From a virus: a stretch of DNA of 64,000 nt. Positions within the stretch are counted from its first letter, which is position 1, and each line of letters opens with the position of its first letter. A program made the position numbers and the translations under genes. The stretch spans positions 1-64,000 of IMG/VR virus record IMGVR_UViG_3300040801_005525; one strand, 5' to 3'. The notes under the pieces were generated by a model. It saw only the letters and a list, made by a program, of their open reading frames with translations, searched no databases and was not told the origin of the DNA. Below are positions 62,781 through 64,000 of this stretch, one piece after another.

Positions 62781-64000
62781 GCATCCTCCCTGGGCGGGCA
62801 CATCGCCCTGAACCCCTTGCAGGGCTCGAAGCGACACGCCACGTCATGGAGCGTCACGTGCTTGCCGCGCGCCATGTCCATCACGACAGGGAGAAGCTCA
62901 GCGTGCGCCTCCTTGCACCTGAGCGCGAGGCCCTTGAAGTAGTCATGATCGCGTGGCGCATCACCCCACAGAGTGTCCCAGCGAAGGAGCATGCCTCCCG
63001 CACACGCTTTCAAGCCCGTCACGCCGATCTTCCACACCTTGAACGCCTCGAAGTGCGCGGCGTACTCCGCCATGAGCTCCTCCTCGTGCAACCCCTGCTC
63101 GAGCAGGTAGGTCTTGAACGCCTCCCATGTGTCGAGCTGGGCGTTCCAGCACGTCTCCACCACGCGCTTGTAGGAGCAGTCGAACTTGAGCGCATGCATG
63201 CGCACGTAGGCTTGCGTCTTGACCTTGACCCGGTGCACGACCTCGCCGTTTTGCTCGAGCTGCACGACGAGCCCCTCGTGCAAGCCGCTCTTCATCTCGA
63301 CTGAAAAGATGGCATCCTCGATGCTGCCGCTGTAACGCTCGGGCAAGGGAAGGGCGAGGTGCACGCTCAACCCCTCCATCGCCTCAAAGCCCATGTAGTG
63401 ACCCCATGGATGCTCGGCGTCAGGGTGCACATAGACGGCATGGAGCACGAGCCCCGTCAACTGCCCGTAGCGCGTGATGATCCTGTTCTCGGGGTGAATG
63501 AGCTCACAGATGAGCGTCTTGCCGTACACGTACCTGGGGTCGAGCGCGCTCGCGTCATGCGAGGTGAGGATCGCGCGCGCCGCTTCCACGAAGCTCCACC
63601 CGGTCAAACCCTGTGTGCCCTCCCCTGCCCCGCGTGTGGCGAGCAGCACCTCTCCCTCATGCTCGAAGATCTGGATCATCGTGCCATCGAGCTTCTCGCA
63701 GAGCACGGCCTGGGCGCCCTCGTCGAGCAGGGTGTCGTGCAGGGTCGTGGCCGCCTGATGCAGCCCCAGGTTGTACATCTTGACGAGCGGGAGGCTCACC
63801 ACGCGGTAGGGATCGCGCGCGTACACGATGCCCTTTGAGAGCAGCTCGTGAGGCTTCGCTGGCTCGGGGAGTTGCGGGCCACAGGTCGCCACGATCAGGC
63901 CATGGGCCATCTCGCGCTTCTTGATGCGGGGATCGGCGTCGATCTCGCGGAGCACACCGTGAGGGCACTCGGTCAAGGTCCTGAGCAGGTAGGGGATGTG
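62777..64000 (-). CDS. RNA ligase, T4 Rnl1-like (5' end beyond the window)
   Basis: At least 407 codons; the frame is open to the right edge, so the true start lies outside. Visible nucleotidyltransferase motifs: I, CEKLDGTMIQIFE, with the adenylated Lys; then HPENRIITRYG; IV, EGLVVQLEQNGE; V, HRVKVKTQAYV. The order and ELIHPENRI segment match the Rnl1 family rather than DNA ligases. Rnl1 enzymes reseal RNA, classically tRNAs cut by host anticodon nucleases during phage defence. A polynucleotide kinase partner is not visible here, though a metallophosphoesterase is (15823). Confidence 0.82.
   Translation of the reverse strand, partial: HIPYLLRTLTECPHGVLREIDADPRIKKREMAHGLIVATCGPQLPEPAKPHELLSKGIVYARDPYRVVSLPLVKMYNLGLHQAATTLHDTLLDEGAQAVLCEKLDGTMIQIFEHEGEVLLATRGAGEGTQGLTGWSFVEAARAILTSHDASALDPRYVYGKTLICELIHPENRIITRYGQLTGLVLHAVYVHPDAEHPWGHYMGFEAMEGLSVHLALPLPERYSGSIEDAIFSVEMKSGLHEGLVVQLEQNGEVVHRVKVKTQAYVRMHALKFDCSYKRVVETCWNAQLDTWEAFKTYLLEQGLHEEELMAEYAAHFEAFKVWKIGVTGLKACAGGMLLRWDTLWGDAPRDHDYFKGLALRCKEAHAELLPVVMDMARGKHVTLHDVACRFEPCKGFRAMCPPREDA

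Overview
The window is part of the genome of a tailed, siphovirus-type bacteriophage (or the prophage or phage-plasmid form of one). The evidence is a complete HK97-type head module, a long non-contractile tail module with a 1,182-residue tape measure protein, a programmed-frameshift tail chaperone pair, a tail fibre with Ig-like and LamG-like parts, and a lysis-like block of membrane proteins. Genes are tightly packed, often with ATGA start/stop overlaps. The DNA is G+C-rich (about 60% by eye) with very heavy use of CTC (Leu) and GAG (Glu) codons. The bacterial host cannot be named from the sequence; the ribosome binding sites are ordinary bacterial AGGAGG types. Both window edges cut genes (a ParA ATPase on the left, an RNA ligase on the right), so the genome extends beyond the window.

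Layout. 1-1723 (minus): a small XRE repressor, two membrane proteins and the start of a ParA ATPase. 1724-2088: divergent control region with opposing sigma70-like promoters. 2089-21717 (plus): one long early operon of about 33 genes. It carries CsrA, a Mom-like base modifier, a DpdA-like transglycosylase, a cytosine-C5 methyltransferase with a repeat-built target region, a STAS-like protein, an HNH nuclease, a SLOG protein, a metallophosphoesterase, thymidylate synthase, dCTP deaminase and many unknown proteins. 21733-26561: mostly minus-strand small genes with unknown roles. 26781-29966 (plus): a DnaB/KaiC-type helicase, then a tightly controlled promoter driving an unknown gene and an HTH protein. 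30133-57547 (minus): the late operon, running from terminase at the right, through head, tail and fibre, to lysis at the left. 57939-64000 (minus): small, often zinc-ribbon proteins and an RNA ligase.

How it works together. The early operon appears to remake nucleotide pools (ThyA, Dcd) and mark phage DNA with up to three chemistries (Mom-like adenine modification, DpdA-like 7-deazaguanine insertion, 5-methylcytosine). This is best read as anti-restriction. The helicase and its AT-rich flanks probably form the replication region. ParA and the lack of a visible integrase make a plasmid-like prophage possible but not proven.

Most unusual features: (1) a dispersed element of about 30-40 bp, G-rich with a pyrimidine tail and G-quadruplex-prone, in at least 12 copies in both orientations at gene ends and inside reading frames; four in-frame copies with the C-rich strand sense encode the same Lys/Pro-rich peptide. 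(2) An N-terminal module of about 45 residues shared by at least six otherwise unrelated proteins. (3) A promoter at 28079-28107 whose 17-bp spacer is exactly a palindromic operator, with a second operator 30 bp upstream. (4) An exact 4 x 117-bp repeat in the methyltransferase.
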